Part shown: positions 1 to 5,129 of the stretch, in pieces | Layout of the letters: each line of letters opens with the position of its first letter | Numbering within the stretch: the first letter of the stretch is position 1 | NCBI GenBank assembly: GCA_037444725.1 | Contig: JBBILW010000032.1 | Span: 1-5,129, forward strand | Direction of reading: 5' to 3' | DNA from: CAIKKG01 sp037444725 | GTDB lineage: Bacteria > Patescibacteriota > Minisyncoccia > UBA6257 > GWB1-50-10 | DNA length: 5,129 bases | Notes under the pieces: model-generated | The model's database searches: none | Seen by the model: only the letters and a program-made list of their open reading frames with translations | What the model was told of the DNA's origin: nothing | Translations under genes and position numbers: made by a program

Positions 1-994
1 AGTGGAAATTGTGACCGAGCCGGATATTGCCTCGGCAGCTCAGGCAAAGGAATTCTTACAAAAATTACAGCAAATTATTCGCTATTTAAAAATCTCGCAA
101 GCAAATATGGAAAAGGGTCAGATGCGCGTTGAGGCGAACATCTCAATCAGCAAGGATCCGGGAAAATATGGCACGAAGGTTGAAGTGAAAAATATTAACT
201 CATTTCGTGCCGTGCACGACGCAATCGAATATGAATTGAAGCGGCAGGAGGAGGCGCTCGAAAAGGGGGAGAAAATCAAACAAGAAACGCGCGGCTGGAA
301 CGATGTGAAGCACATTACGGAAAGTCAGCGCTCGAAAGAATCAGCGCACGATTACCGCTATTTCCCTGATCCCGACCTTCCTCCTCTTGATTTGTCGCAT
401 TGGGATTTGGACCACATGAAGAACGAACTTCCCGAACTTCCCGAGGCGAAGCGGCAGCGTTTTGTGGCGTCCTTCGGATTGAGTCTCGAGCAGGCAGAAG
501 CGTTTATTGAAGAGCCATTGCTTGCGCAATATTTCGAGGAATCCGCATCCGAGCTTGCGGAACGCATCGCGCAGCCGAATTACCAATTACTCTGCAACTA
601 TCTCTCTAGCGATTTGAAGGGATTAATGAACGCGGAGAAAATCGGTTTTAGTGCGTTAAAAATTACGCCCGAGCACTTCGCGCACCTTGTGGCGTTGGCG
701 CAAGAAGGAAAGGCATTGAGCCGTCTTGCAAAAAACCTGCTCAAACAAATGCATGAGTCGGGAGAAGACCCTGAAACAATAATGGAGCGCACGGGCGTTC
801 GCGTGGTGGATAACACCGAAGAGCTTTCGAAACTGGCCGACGAAATCATCGCGAAGAATCCGAAGGCGGTGGAAGACTTTAAAAAAGGAAACGCAAACTC
901 GGTACAGTTCCTGGTTGGCCAGGGCATGGCAAAAACGAGAGGTCAGGCAAGTCCGGAAAAACTCCGCGAGATATTCACGAAAAAGCTGCAGTAA
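1..994 (+). CDS. gatB: Aspartyl/glutamyl-tRNA(Asn/Gln) amidotransferase subunit B, 3' part
   Basis: GatB is the tRNA-binding kinase subunit of the cytoplasmic GatCAB complex. It activates the side chain of mischarged Glu-tRNA(Gln) or Asp-tRNA(Asn) with ATP so that ammonia from GatA can amidate it. The gene runs in from the left edge: the first full codon, GTG at base 2, is the Val of the internal VEIVTEPDI motif, not a start. About 330 residues are visible; roughly 150 N-terminal residues of a usual 475-500 are missing. Visible family blocks are MRVEANISIS (residues 41-50), EVKNINSF (61-68) and HDYRYFPDPDLPPL (116-129), which belong to the catalytic cradle. The YqeY-like tRNA-binding tail covers about 185-330, with NPKAVEDFKKG and VGQGMAKTRGQASP near the end. 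The stop is TAA. No frameshift is seen. gatA and gatC are not in the window. Many codons end in A or T, unlike the next gene. Confidence 0.97.
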   Translation, partial: VEIVTEPDIASAAQAKEFLQKLQQIIRYLKISQANMEKGQMRVEANISISKDPGKYGTKVEVKNINSFRAVHDAIEYELKRQEEALEKGEKIKQETRGWNDVKHITESQRSKESAHDYRYFPDPDLPPLDLSHWDLDHMKNELPELPEAKRQRFVASFGLSLEQAEAFIEEPLLAQYFEESASELAERIAQPNYQLLCNYLSSDLKGLMNAEKIGFSALKITPEHFAHLVALAQEGKALSRLAKNLLKQMHESGEDPETIMERTGVRVVDNTEELSKLADEIIAKNPKAVEDFKKGNANSVQFLVGQGMAKTRGQASPEKLREIFTKKLQ

Positions 995-1001
995 ACAGTG
1001 C

Positions 1002-1035
1002 AAACCCGCGGATTGACTTCCCGCGGGTGTTTGTT
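1002..1035 (+). terminator. Probable intrinsic terminator of gatB, overlapping the next promoter
   Basis: ACCCGCGG (1004-1011) pairs perfectly with CCGCGGGT (1021-1028) around the 9-nt loop ATTGACTTC. With a small bulge the stem can be lengthened by the flanking A and T residues. It begins 9 nt after the gatB stop. The trailing T-rich run (TGTTTGTT) is broken by G residues, so termination may be incomplete. An alternative is that the perfect palindrome is a protein-binding operator, since it encloses a -35 box. Confidence 0.6.
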
Positions 1036-1040
1036 ATGGT
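1013..1040 (+). promoter_or_regulatory. Sigma70-type promoter for the 287-aa gene
   Basis: The -35 TTGACT (1013-1018) is followed, after a 16-nt spacer, by the -10 TATGGT (1035-1040). The -10 is preceded by TGT, giving an extended -10 (TGTTATGGT) that could offset the weak hexamer. Expected transcription start is near 1047, giving a leader of about 26 nt that contains AGGGAGG (1061-1067), 5 nt before the ATG at 1073. The -35 lies within the loop of the gatB terminator hairpin. Confidence 0.6.
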
Positions 1041-1072
1041 GGGGTTAGTTCATCTCACACAGGGAGGTTTTC

Positions 1073-1936
1073 ATGAGCGTGAAGAACCTGCTGCAAGAGG
1101 TAGAGGATTCGTACGCGCGGCTGACCGAAGACGAGCTTGCGAATCTCGGAGTGGTGCTCGGCGCCTTCCGGTCATTTCGGGGCAATCGTCGCGGCCACAT
1201 CGCGTACGTGAGCATGCCCATCACTTCAGGGAAGCGCCTGTTCGACGTGTTCGAAAAGGAGAATGTCCGTTCGGTCGATGAGCTTGCCGTAAAGTACGGC
1301 AAGGATGCGTTGTTTGAGCTGGTCATCAAGCCGAACGTGGCGGAAGGCATCGCGCTCGCGAATAGTCTTGGCAGACGTGAGGACCTGCTTTTCGTCGCGC
1401 CGTCAGTCTTCGAGGCAAAGAAGTGGCGATGGTCGCAGGATGCCTACATGTCTCTTTGGTACCGTGTGATCGGCGAGATGGCGGGGAAGCTTGTCGTATC
1501 GGACGGTTGGGAGTACAGCACGGGCGGAGTCGAGGAGGTCATGTTCGCACTTTTCCTGCGCTGGCGCATTCTTCGCGTTTCGAATCTCGAAGACGGCATT
1601 TCCTTCTTCGGTTTGAAGAATTTCCACCCCGGCATGACACTTCCGGAGGTTTGGGAAGAAATCCGCCAGATGTGGGCGATGCGGATTTTCGACGCGCATG
1701 GGAAAGAAATTCTTCTGCTCGACGCACTCGAACAGGGCATCGCTGCCATCGAGTATTTGAAGGAGCGCCACTTCTCCTACGAGGGGCTTCTGCGCAAGGC
1801 ATGGAAAATCTCGTGCATTCCGTTCTTCACGCCGGACTTCTACGAGCCGGACGACGAGTTCGGGGACGAGGGCCGCGAGGCATGGTACACGCGACTTTCA
1901 GACGCGAAGCAGAAGATGACCGCGCTTACGGCATAA
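1073..1936 (+). CDS. Unknown protein with nucleoside 2-deoxyribosyltransferase-like (DUF4406-like) domain
   Basis: I do not recognise a named gene. The 287-aa product has no signal peptide or membrane segment, so it is probably cytoplasmic. Residues about 40-165 follow the pattern of the NDT/DUF4406 fold: a first strand ending in a Pro-containing loop (AYVSMPITSG, 44-53), a central strand ending in FVAPS (107-111), then an aromatic helix (YMSLWYRVIG, 125-134), a strand, and DGWEYSTGGVEEVMFAL (144-160). The last block resembles the family's GWxxSxGAxxE signature; Glu154 or Glu155 is the candidate catalytic nucleophile. Family members cleave or transfer N-glycosidic bonds of nucleosides or nucleotides; the substrate here is unknown. 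Residues about 170-287 are rich in Trp, acidic residues and helices, and match nothing I know. The ATG start is set by AGGGAGG 5 nt upstream. The gene stands alone between a promoter and a terminator and has GC-ending codons, unlike gatB. Coding call is firm; fold assignment is moderate. Confidence 0.85.
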   Translation: MSVKNLLQEVEDSYARLTEDELANLGVVLGAFRSFRGNRRGHIAYVSMPITSGKRLFDVFEKENVRSVDELAVKYGKDALFELVIKPNVAEGIALANSLGRREDLLFVAPSVFEAKKWRWSQDAYMSLWYRVIGEMAGKLVVSDGWEYSTGGVEEVMFALFLRWRILRVSNLEDGISFFGLKNFHPGMTLPEVWEEIRQMWAMRIFDAHGKEILLLDALEQGIAAIEYLKERHFSYEGLLRKAWKISCIPFFTPDFYEPDDEFGDEGREAWYTRLSDAKQKMTALTA

Positions 1937-1947
1937 ACTAGGCGCAC

Positions 1948-1976
1948 AACCGCGGAACATTCCGCGGTTTTTATTT
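1948..1976 (+). terminator. Intrinsic terminator of the 287-aa gene
   Basis: AACCGCGG (1948-1955) and CCGCGGTT (1962-1969) form a perfect 8-bp stem with loop AACATT, followed by a TTTTTATTT tract. It starts 11 nt after the TAA stop. The stem core is nearly the same as in the hairpin before the gene. Confidence 0.92.
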
Positions 1977-1990
1977 CAAAAAATATACAG

Positions 1991-2021
1991 AGAAATAAAA
2001 AGCGCCCAAGATTCTGGGCGC
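1991..2021 (-). terminator. Intrinsic terminator of the 138-aa gene
   Basis: Read on the minus strand, GCGCCCA, loop GAATCT and TGGGCGC form a perfect 7-bp GC-rich stem (2002-2021), followed by TTTTTATTTC (1992-2001). It lies about 9 nt after the TAG stop. It faces the plus-strand terminator at 1948-1976, so the two units are insulated from each other. It may also end read-through transcripts from thrS-miaA. Confidence 0.92.
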
Positions 2022-2030
2022 CATGTTCGT

Positions 2031-2447
2031 CTAATATGTTGCGAGTACTGTCTCCCAGCTGCCGTCGGGCTTCTGAACCGCGGCGATGGGCTTGTCATTC
2101 CGACGCCAGAGCCAATCGTCCTGGTCGGATTTGCCCCAGCTGACGGGATGGTCGAGCGGGTGCCAGCTCTTTTCGCTGAGCTCGAGTGCGCGCAGCGCTC
2201 CGCCCGGGATGTGGCACGGAATGTCGAAGGCTTCGAGAAGCAGGTTCGACACATGACGTGGAATATCGTGCGCGCGGATGAACTTGAGAAGCGCCGACTT
2301 CGCGCCCGCCTCATGAAGAAACGAGAGCAGCTTTTCCCGTGTTTCGAACGTCTCCTTGGGGCCGAGTTCCCATGTGCCGATGGGCGACCGATACCCGGAC
2401 AATCCGTCGATGAGACTGTGATTCAGCTTCGGATTCTTCCCTGGCAT
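2031..2447 (-). CDS. Hypothetical protein, 138 aa
   Basis: I do not recognise this protein and assign no function. It has no signal peptide, membrane helix, Cys cluster or nucleotide-binding motif; it has a single Cys (in DIPCHIPGG). The N-terminal 30 residues are Gly/Pro/Ser-rich and probably loose. Residues about 35-75 (FETREKLLSFLHEAG to NLLLEAFD) look helical. The C-terminal part has four Trp residues and ends in DKPIAAVQKPDGSWETV, which looks like a beta-hairpin. The coding call rests on context: GGAGG (plus-strand 2455-2459) lies 7 nt before the ATG, a promoter lies just upstream, and a strong terminator lies 9 nt past the TAG. Codons mostly end in G or C, as in the 287-aa gene and unlike miaA. 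The opposing 131-aa open frame at 2148-2543 runs into the end of miaA and has no such signals. It lies 79 nt downstream of miaA on the same strand. Confidence 0.8.
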   Translation of the reverse strand: MPGKNPKLNHSLIDGLSGYRSPIGTWELGPKETFETREKLLSFLHEAGAKSALLKFIRAHDIPRHVSNLLLEAFDIPCHIPGGALRALELSEKSWHPLDHPVSWGKSDQDDWLWRRNDKPIAAVQKPDGSWETVLATY

Positions 2448-2488
2448 ATGCCAGCCTCCATGGTAAGGGGTGAGATGTACTATCTATT

Positions 2489-2516
2489 GTTATATTCCGT
2501 CCGTGCCGAAAGTCAA
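2489..2516 (-). promoter_or_regulatory. Sigma70-type promoter for the 138-aa gene
   Basis: On the minus strand, -35 TTGACT (2516-2511) is followed by a 16-nt spacer and -10 TATAAC (2494-2489). Expected start is near 2482, giving a leader of about 35 nt with GGAGG before the ATG. The hexamer, the following T (TTGACTT) and the spacer length are the same as at the promoter of the 287-aa gene. Confidence 0.65.
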
Positions 2517-2521
2517 CGGAA
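2495..2521 (-). repeat. Short inverted repeat after miaA, enclosing a -35 box
   Basis: On the minus strand TTCCGT (2521-2516) and ACGGAA (2500-2495) are perfect inverted copies separated by 15 nt. The arms sit just upstream of the -35 and directly against the -10 of the 138-aa gene's promoter. It could be a weak hairpin after miaA, but no T tract follows and the loop is long. It could also be an operator, or chance. Confidence 0.35.
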
Positions 2522-2526
2522 GAAAA

Positions 2527-3414
2527 TTATGCGAGAAATTTAGCCGCAAGCCTCACCGCATCCTTCGGTTCCGTTATCCAGTGGATGCGCGCATCGGGTC
2601 TAAACCACGTCATCTGGCGCTTCGAATAATCTACAATCTGCTTCGTAAGTTCGCGCAAAAATGTTTCTTTGTCTATTTTCTTTTGCAAAAAGAGCGCGCC
2701 GTATCGATATTCAAGTCCGAATGATTCAAGACGTTTCCACGAGACGCCATTCGTGTGGAGTCTCTTGATTTCAACGAGCATGCCGGCTTTAAGACGCGCC
2801 TTAAGCCGTTTCTCGATGAGTGATTTCAGCATTTCCTTATCGCGTGCGATGCCGATGAAGAGTGTGGGGTATGGAAGCGGATGTTTTTTGAGGGTCGGAA
2901 CTTTGCCGAGCGCATCAACAATTTCGAGCGCACGAATAAGCCTGCGGGGGTTCTTCGGGTCGATGGTCGCCGCGCGTTCGGGGTCCTTTGCCTTTAGCAT
3001 TTCAAAAAGTTCGTGGGCGGCGAGTTTCTCGAGTCTCTTGCGAAGCGTGGGATTCGGCTTTGCGTCTGGTATCACAATGCCGTCAACAAGTGCGCGGATA
3101 TAAAAACCGGTGCCGCCGCACACTATCGGTGTCTTGTCGCGCTTTACAATATCTTCAATGGCCTTTCGCCCCATGCGAGCAAAATGCGTTGCGGTGAATA
3201 TGCGTTTTGGGTCCGCGACATCGAGCAAATGGTGGGGAACACCCATCATTTCTTTTTTGGTAACTTTGCCCGAACCCAAATTCATTCCGCGGTAAACTTG
3301 GCGCGAATCTGCCGAAACAACCTCCCCGTTGAATTTCTTTCCAAGCAAAACCGCAAGCGAGGTTTTCCCGCTTGCGGTAGGGCCAACAACAACGATGAGT
3401 TTCGGAGTAGGCAC
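2527..3414 (-). CDS. miaA: tRNA dimethylallyltransferase MiaA
   Basis: MiaA transfers a dimethylallyl group from DMAPP to N6 of A37 in tRNAs that read codons starting with U, giving i6A37, which stabilises codon pairing. The 295-aa length is usual for the family. Visible motifs: P-loop GPTASGKT (11-18); SADSRQVYRGM (34-44) with Asp36 as the likely catalytic base; GVPHHLLDVADP (58-69); GGTGFYI (100-106); NPRRLIRALE (155-164); GLEYRYGA (233-240); KRQMTWFR (265-272). All key residues are present. The usual IGTAKP segment reads LGSGKVT (46-52), a variant I associate with Parcubacteria-type sequences. The start is GTG, 2 nt after the thrS stop, with no clear Shine-Dalgarno (only purine-rich AGAACGAG inside thrS), so translation is probably coupled to thrS. 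The P-loop at residue 11 leaves no room for a later start. The stop is TAA, and no strong terminator follows. Confidence 0.97.
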   Translation of the reverse strand: MPTPKLIVVVGPTASGKTSLAVLLGKKFNGEVVSADSRQVYRGMNLGSGKVTKKEMMGVPHHLLDVADPKRIFTATHFARMGRKAIEDIVKRDKTPIVCGGTGFYIRALVDGIVIPDAKPNPTLRKRLEKLAAHELFEMLKAKDPERAATIDPKNPRRLIRALEIVDALGKVPTLKKHPLPYPTLFIGIARDKEMLKSLIEKRLKARLKAGMLVEIKRLHTNGVSWKRLESFGLEYRYGALFLQKKIDKETFLRELTKQIVDYSKRQMTWFRPDARIHWITEPKDAVRLAAKFLA

Positions 3415-3416
3415 TT

Positions 3417-5129
3417 TTACAATGCTCGTTCTGCTACTGCTTTCGTAAGTTCCGCAATGAATGAATCCAGCGGCTTTGTGTCGCTCGCCTTACTTCCATG
3501 CTTGCGAACCGCAACCGTCTTGTCAGTCGCTTCCTTGTCGCCGATAACGGCAACGAGAGGAATCTTCTGAACTTCAGCGGCACGCACTCGCTTACCGAGC
3601 GTTTCATTTGCCGGTGAGAGTTCCGCACGAATGCCCGCCCTTGCGAATGCCGCCATTACTTCGTTCGCATAAGCTTCATGCTTGTCGTTAATGGGGACAA
3701 CCGCAACTTGAGTGGGCGCGAGCCAGACAGGGAAGAGTCCTGCGGTGTGTTCAATAAGCACCGAGAGGAAACGCTCAATTGAGCCCATGATGGCTGCGTG
3801 AATCATCACGACGCCTTCCTTCTTGCCCTCCTCATTGATGCAGATGAGTCCGAAGCGCTCAGGCATGTTCATATCAAGCTGGATGGTCGCAACCTGCCAC
3901 TCGCGTCCCAGAGAATCCTTTGCAAGGAAATCGAGCTTAGGTCCGTAGAAGGCCGCCTCACCGAGACCGTCAATAACACTGACCTTCTTTTCTTTCGCGA
4001 TATCCGCAAGCATCGTTTCTGCCGACTGCCAGCGCTTCGTATCGCCGAGATACTTTTCGGGGTGCGCGGGGTCATGGCGCGAGAGGCGCACGTTCAAATT
4101 GAAGCCGAACGTCGGATAAAACTCGTGAATGATGTCCCAAATCTTCAAAAATTCCGTTTTCACCTGGTCCATGCGGCAGAAGACGTGCGCATCGTCCTGC
4201 GTGAAAGCGCGGACGCGTGAAAGTCCGGAGAGTTCGCCGGATTGCTCGTCGCGATAACACATCGTCGTATTCGCGTAACGCTGGGGAAGTTCGCGGTAAC
4301 TCCACTGCTTGCGCGCATAAATTTGCGTGTGGTGCGGGCAGTTCATCGGCTTCATCGCGAATTCGTGTCCTTCGCGGGTTTTCACGTGGAAGAGGTCGTC
4401 TTTATACTTTTCCCAGTGTCCGCTCGTTACGTAAAGGTCTTTCTTCGTGATATGCGGAATCTCAACGCGTTCGTAACCTGCGCGTGAGCGGAGCTCCCAC
4501 ACATAATTATCGAGCAAATTGCGCACGAGGGTGCCGCGTGGAGTCCACAAGGGAAGTCCGCTGCCTACGAGGTCAGAAAACGTAAATAAATCGAGCTGGG
4601 GTCCGAGCACTTTGTGGTCGCGCTTCTCGGCTTCCGCCAATTGCGTTTTGTACGCTTCGAGTTCTTTGGGCGTAGCAAACGCAAGACCGTAGATGCGGGT
4701 CAACATCTTATTCTTTTCGTCACCGCGCCAGTAGGCGCCTGCAACGCGCTGGAGCGTAAAACTTTTCGGGTCGATTTCCGCGCTCGCGTTCTTCACGTGG
4801 CCGCCTCTGCAGAGGTCTACGAATACTCCCGATTGGTAGAGCGTAATAGCTTCCTTTTTTGTGTCGAGGTCGTTTATGAGTTCTACTTTATACGGATTCG
4901 CCGCGAAGCGTTTCTTGGCATCGGCAGCGGACGCGTCAATCTTCGTAAACTCGCTCCACGTGGGAAGAATCTCGCGCATTTTTGCCTCGATTGCAGGAAG
5001 ATCAGCCGCAGTGATGGGCGTCGAAAAATCAAAATCGTAATAAAAGCCGTTTTCGATAACGGGACCGATGCCGGGCTTCGTATCAGGGTAGAGCTCCAAT
5101 ACGGCGGTGGCGAGGAGGTGGGCGAGCGA
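3417..5129 (-). CDS. thrS: Threonyl-tRNA synthetase, 5' end cut off by the window
   Basis: ThrRS is a class II synthetase that joins threonine to tRNA(Thr) and hydrolyses mischarged Ser-tRNA(Thr). The frame is open to the right edge (SLAHLLATAV just inside it), so the TTG at 5099 is an internal Leu codon, not a start. 570 residues are visible. The editing domain shows the second His of HxxxH (visible residue 4) and CRGGH (107-111), where E. coli has CRGPH. The catalytic core has MNCPHH (Cys264), motif 2 CYRDEQSGEL (Arg293), DDAHVFC (His315) and motif 3 HAAIMGSIERF (His444, Arg453). Cys264, His315 and His444 are the zinc ligands that bind threonine. The anticodon-binding domain covers about 470-570. 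Motif 3 has HAA where E. coli has HRA. Whether an N-terminal TGS domain exists cannot be seen. It ends in TAA, 2 nt before miaA; promoter and any leader regulation lie outside the window. Confidence 0.97.
   Translation of the reverse strand, partial: SLAHLLATAVLELYPDTKPGIGPVIENGFYYDFDFSTPITAADLPAIEAKMREILPTWSEFTKIDASAADAKKRFAANPYKVELINDLDTKKEAITLYQSGVFVDLCRGGHVKNASAEIDPKSFTLQRVAGAYWRGDEKNKMLTRIYGLAFATPKELEAYKTQLAEAEKRDHKVLGPQLDLFTFSDLVGSGLPLWTPRGTLVRNLLDNYVWELRSRAGYERVEIPHITKKDLYVTSGHWEKYKDDLFHVKTREGHEFAMKPMNCPHHTQIYARKQWSYRELPQRYANTTMCYRDEQSGELSGLSRVRAFTQDDAHVFCRMDQVKTEFLKIWDIIHEFYPTFGFNLNVRLSRHDPAHPEKYLGDTKRWQSAETMLADIAKEKKVSVIDGLGEAAFYGPKLDFLAKDSLGREWQVATIQLDMNMPERFGLICINEEGKKEGVVMIHAAIMGSIERFLSVLIEHTAGLFPVWLAPTQVAVVPINDKHEAYANEVMAAFARAGIRAELSPANETLGKRVRAAEVQKIPLVAVIGDKEATDKTVAVRKHGSKASDTKPLDSFIAELTKAVAERAL

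Noticed and set aside
2..4. GTG at base 2 as the gatB start
   Set aside because: It encodes the Val of the internal VEIVTEPDI motif; about 150 residues of GatB normally precede it.
1027..1281. 84-aa open frame starting in the promoter region
   Set aside because: Its start overlaps the -10 region upstream of the expected transcript start, and it is out of frame with the gene that has the AGGGAGG site.
1423..1941. 172-aa open frame on the plus strand
   Set aside because: It lies in another frame within the 287-aa gene, is rich in Arg, Gly and His as frame shadows of GC-rich DNA are, and has no ribosome-binding site.
2148..2543. 131-aa open frame on the plus strand opposite the 138-aa gene
   Set aside because: It has no promoter or terminator of its own and runs antisense into the end of miaA; the minus-strand gene has all expression signals.
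3013..3570. 185-aa open frame on the plus strand
   Set aside because: It is antisense to the conserved miaA and thrS reading frames and spans their junction.
5070..5129. A thrS start codon at 5099
   Set aside because: The codon there is TTG inside VLELYP. The frame stays open to base 5129 and encodes the conserved SLAHLLATAV segment of the editing domain, so the true start is outside the window.
1..5129. CRISPR array, insertion sequence, toxin-antitoxin pair, riboswitch or tRNA
   Set aside because: No repeated units, transposase motifs, tRNA cloverleaf or leader structure were found. The non-coding gaps are all under 100 bases and are taken up by promoters and terminators.

Overview
The window looks like chromosomal DNA from a small-genome bacterium, most likely a Patescibacteria/CPR (Parcubacteria-type) lineage. 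That is an inference from the style of the proteins: the MiaA has 'GSGKVT' where most bacteria have 'GTAKP', and the ThrRS has 'HAAIMGS' in motif 3. The layout of lone unknown genes with their own promoters and terminators also fits. No computed match supports the placement. The standard code is used: Trp is TGG and stops are TAA or TAG, with no in-frame TGA.

Layout: (1) 1-994, plus strand, is the 3' two thirds of gatB (tRNA-dependent amidotransferase subunit B). (2) 995-1072 is a compact control region in which a gatB terminator hairpin overlaps a promoter, with the -35 box in the hairpin loop. (3) 1073-1936, plus strand, is a 287-aa protein with a nucleoside 2-deoxyribosyltransferase-like (DUF4406-like) N-terminal domain and an unassigned C-terminal half. 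(4) 1937-2030 holds two converging intrinsic terminators, one per strand. (5) 2031-2447, minus strand, is a 138-aa protein of unknown function with its own promoter, ribosome-binding site and terminator. (6) 2527-3414, minus strand, is miaA. (7) 3417-5129, minus strand, is thrS, cut at its 5' end by the window edge. thrS and miaA are 2 nt apart and almost certainly cotranscribed.

The three recognised genes all serve tRNA charging or modification: GatB in transamidation of mischarged Glu-tRNA(Gln)/Asp-tRNA(Asn), ThrRS in threonylation, and MiaA in A37 prenylation. Between them sit two convergent single-gene transcription units of unknown role. These have more GC-ending codons than the housekeeping genes and similar TTGACTT promoters. 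They are the accessory part of the window and the only place where something undescribed might lie. I see no CRISPR array, insertion sequence, tRNA, rRNA or recognisable multi-gene defence system.
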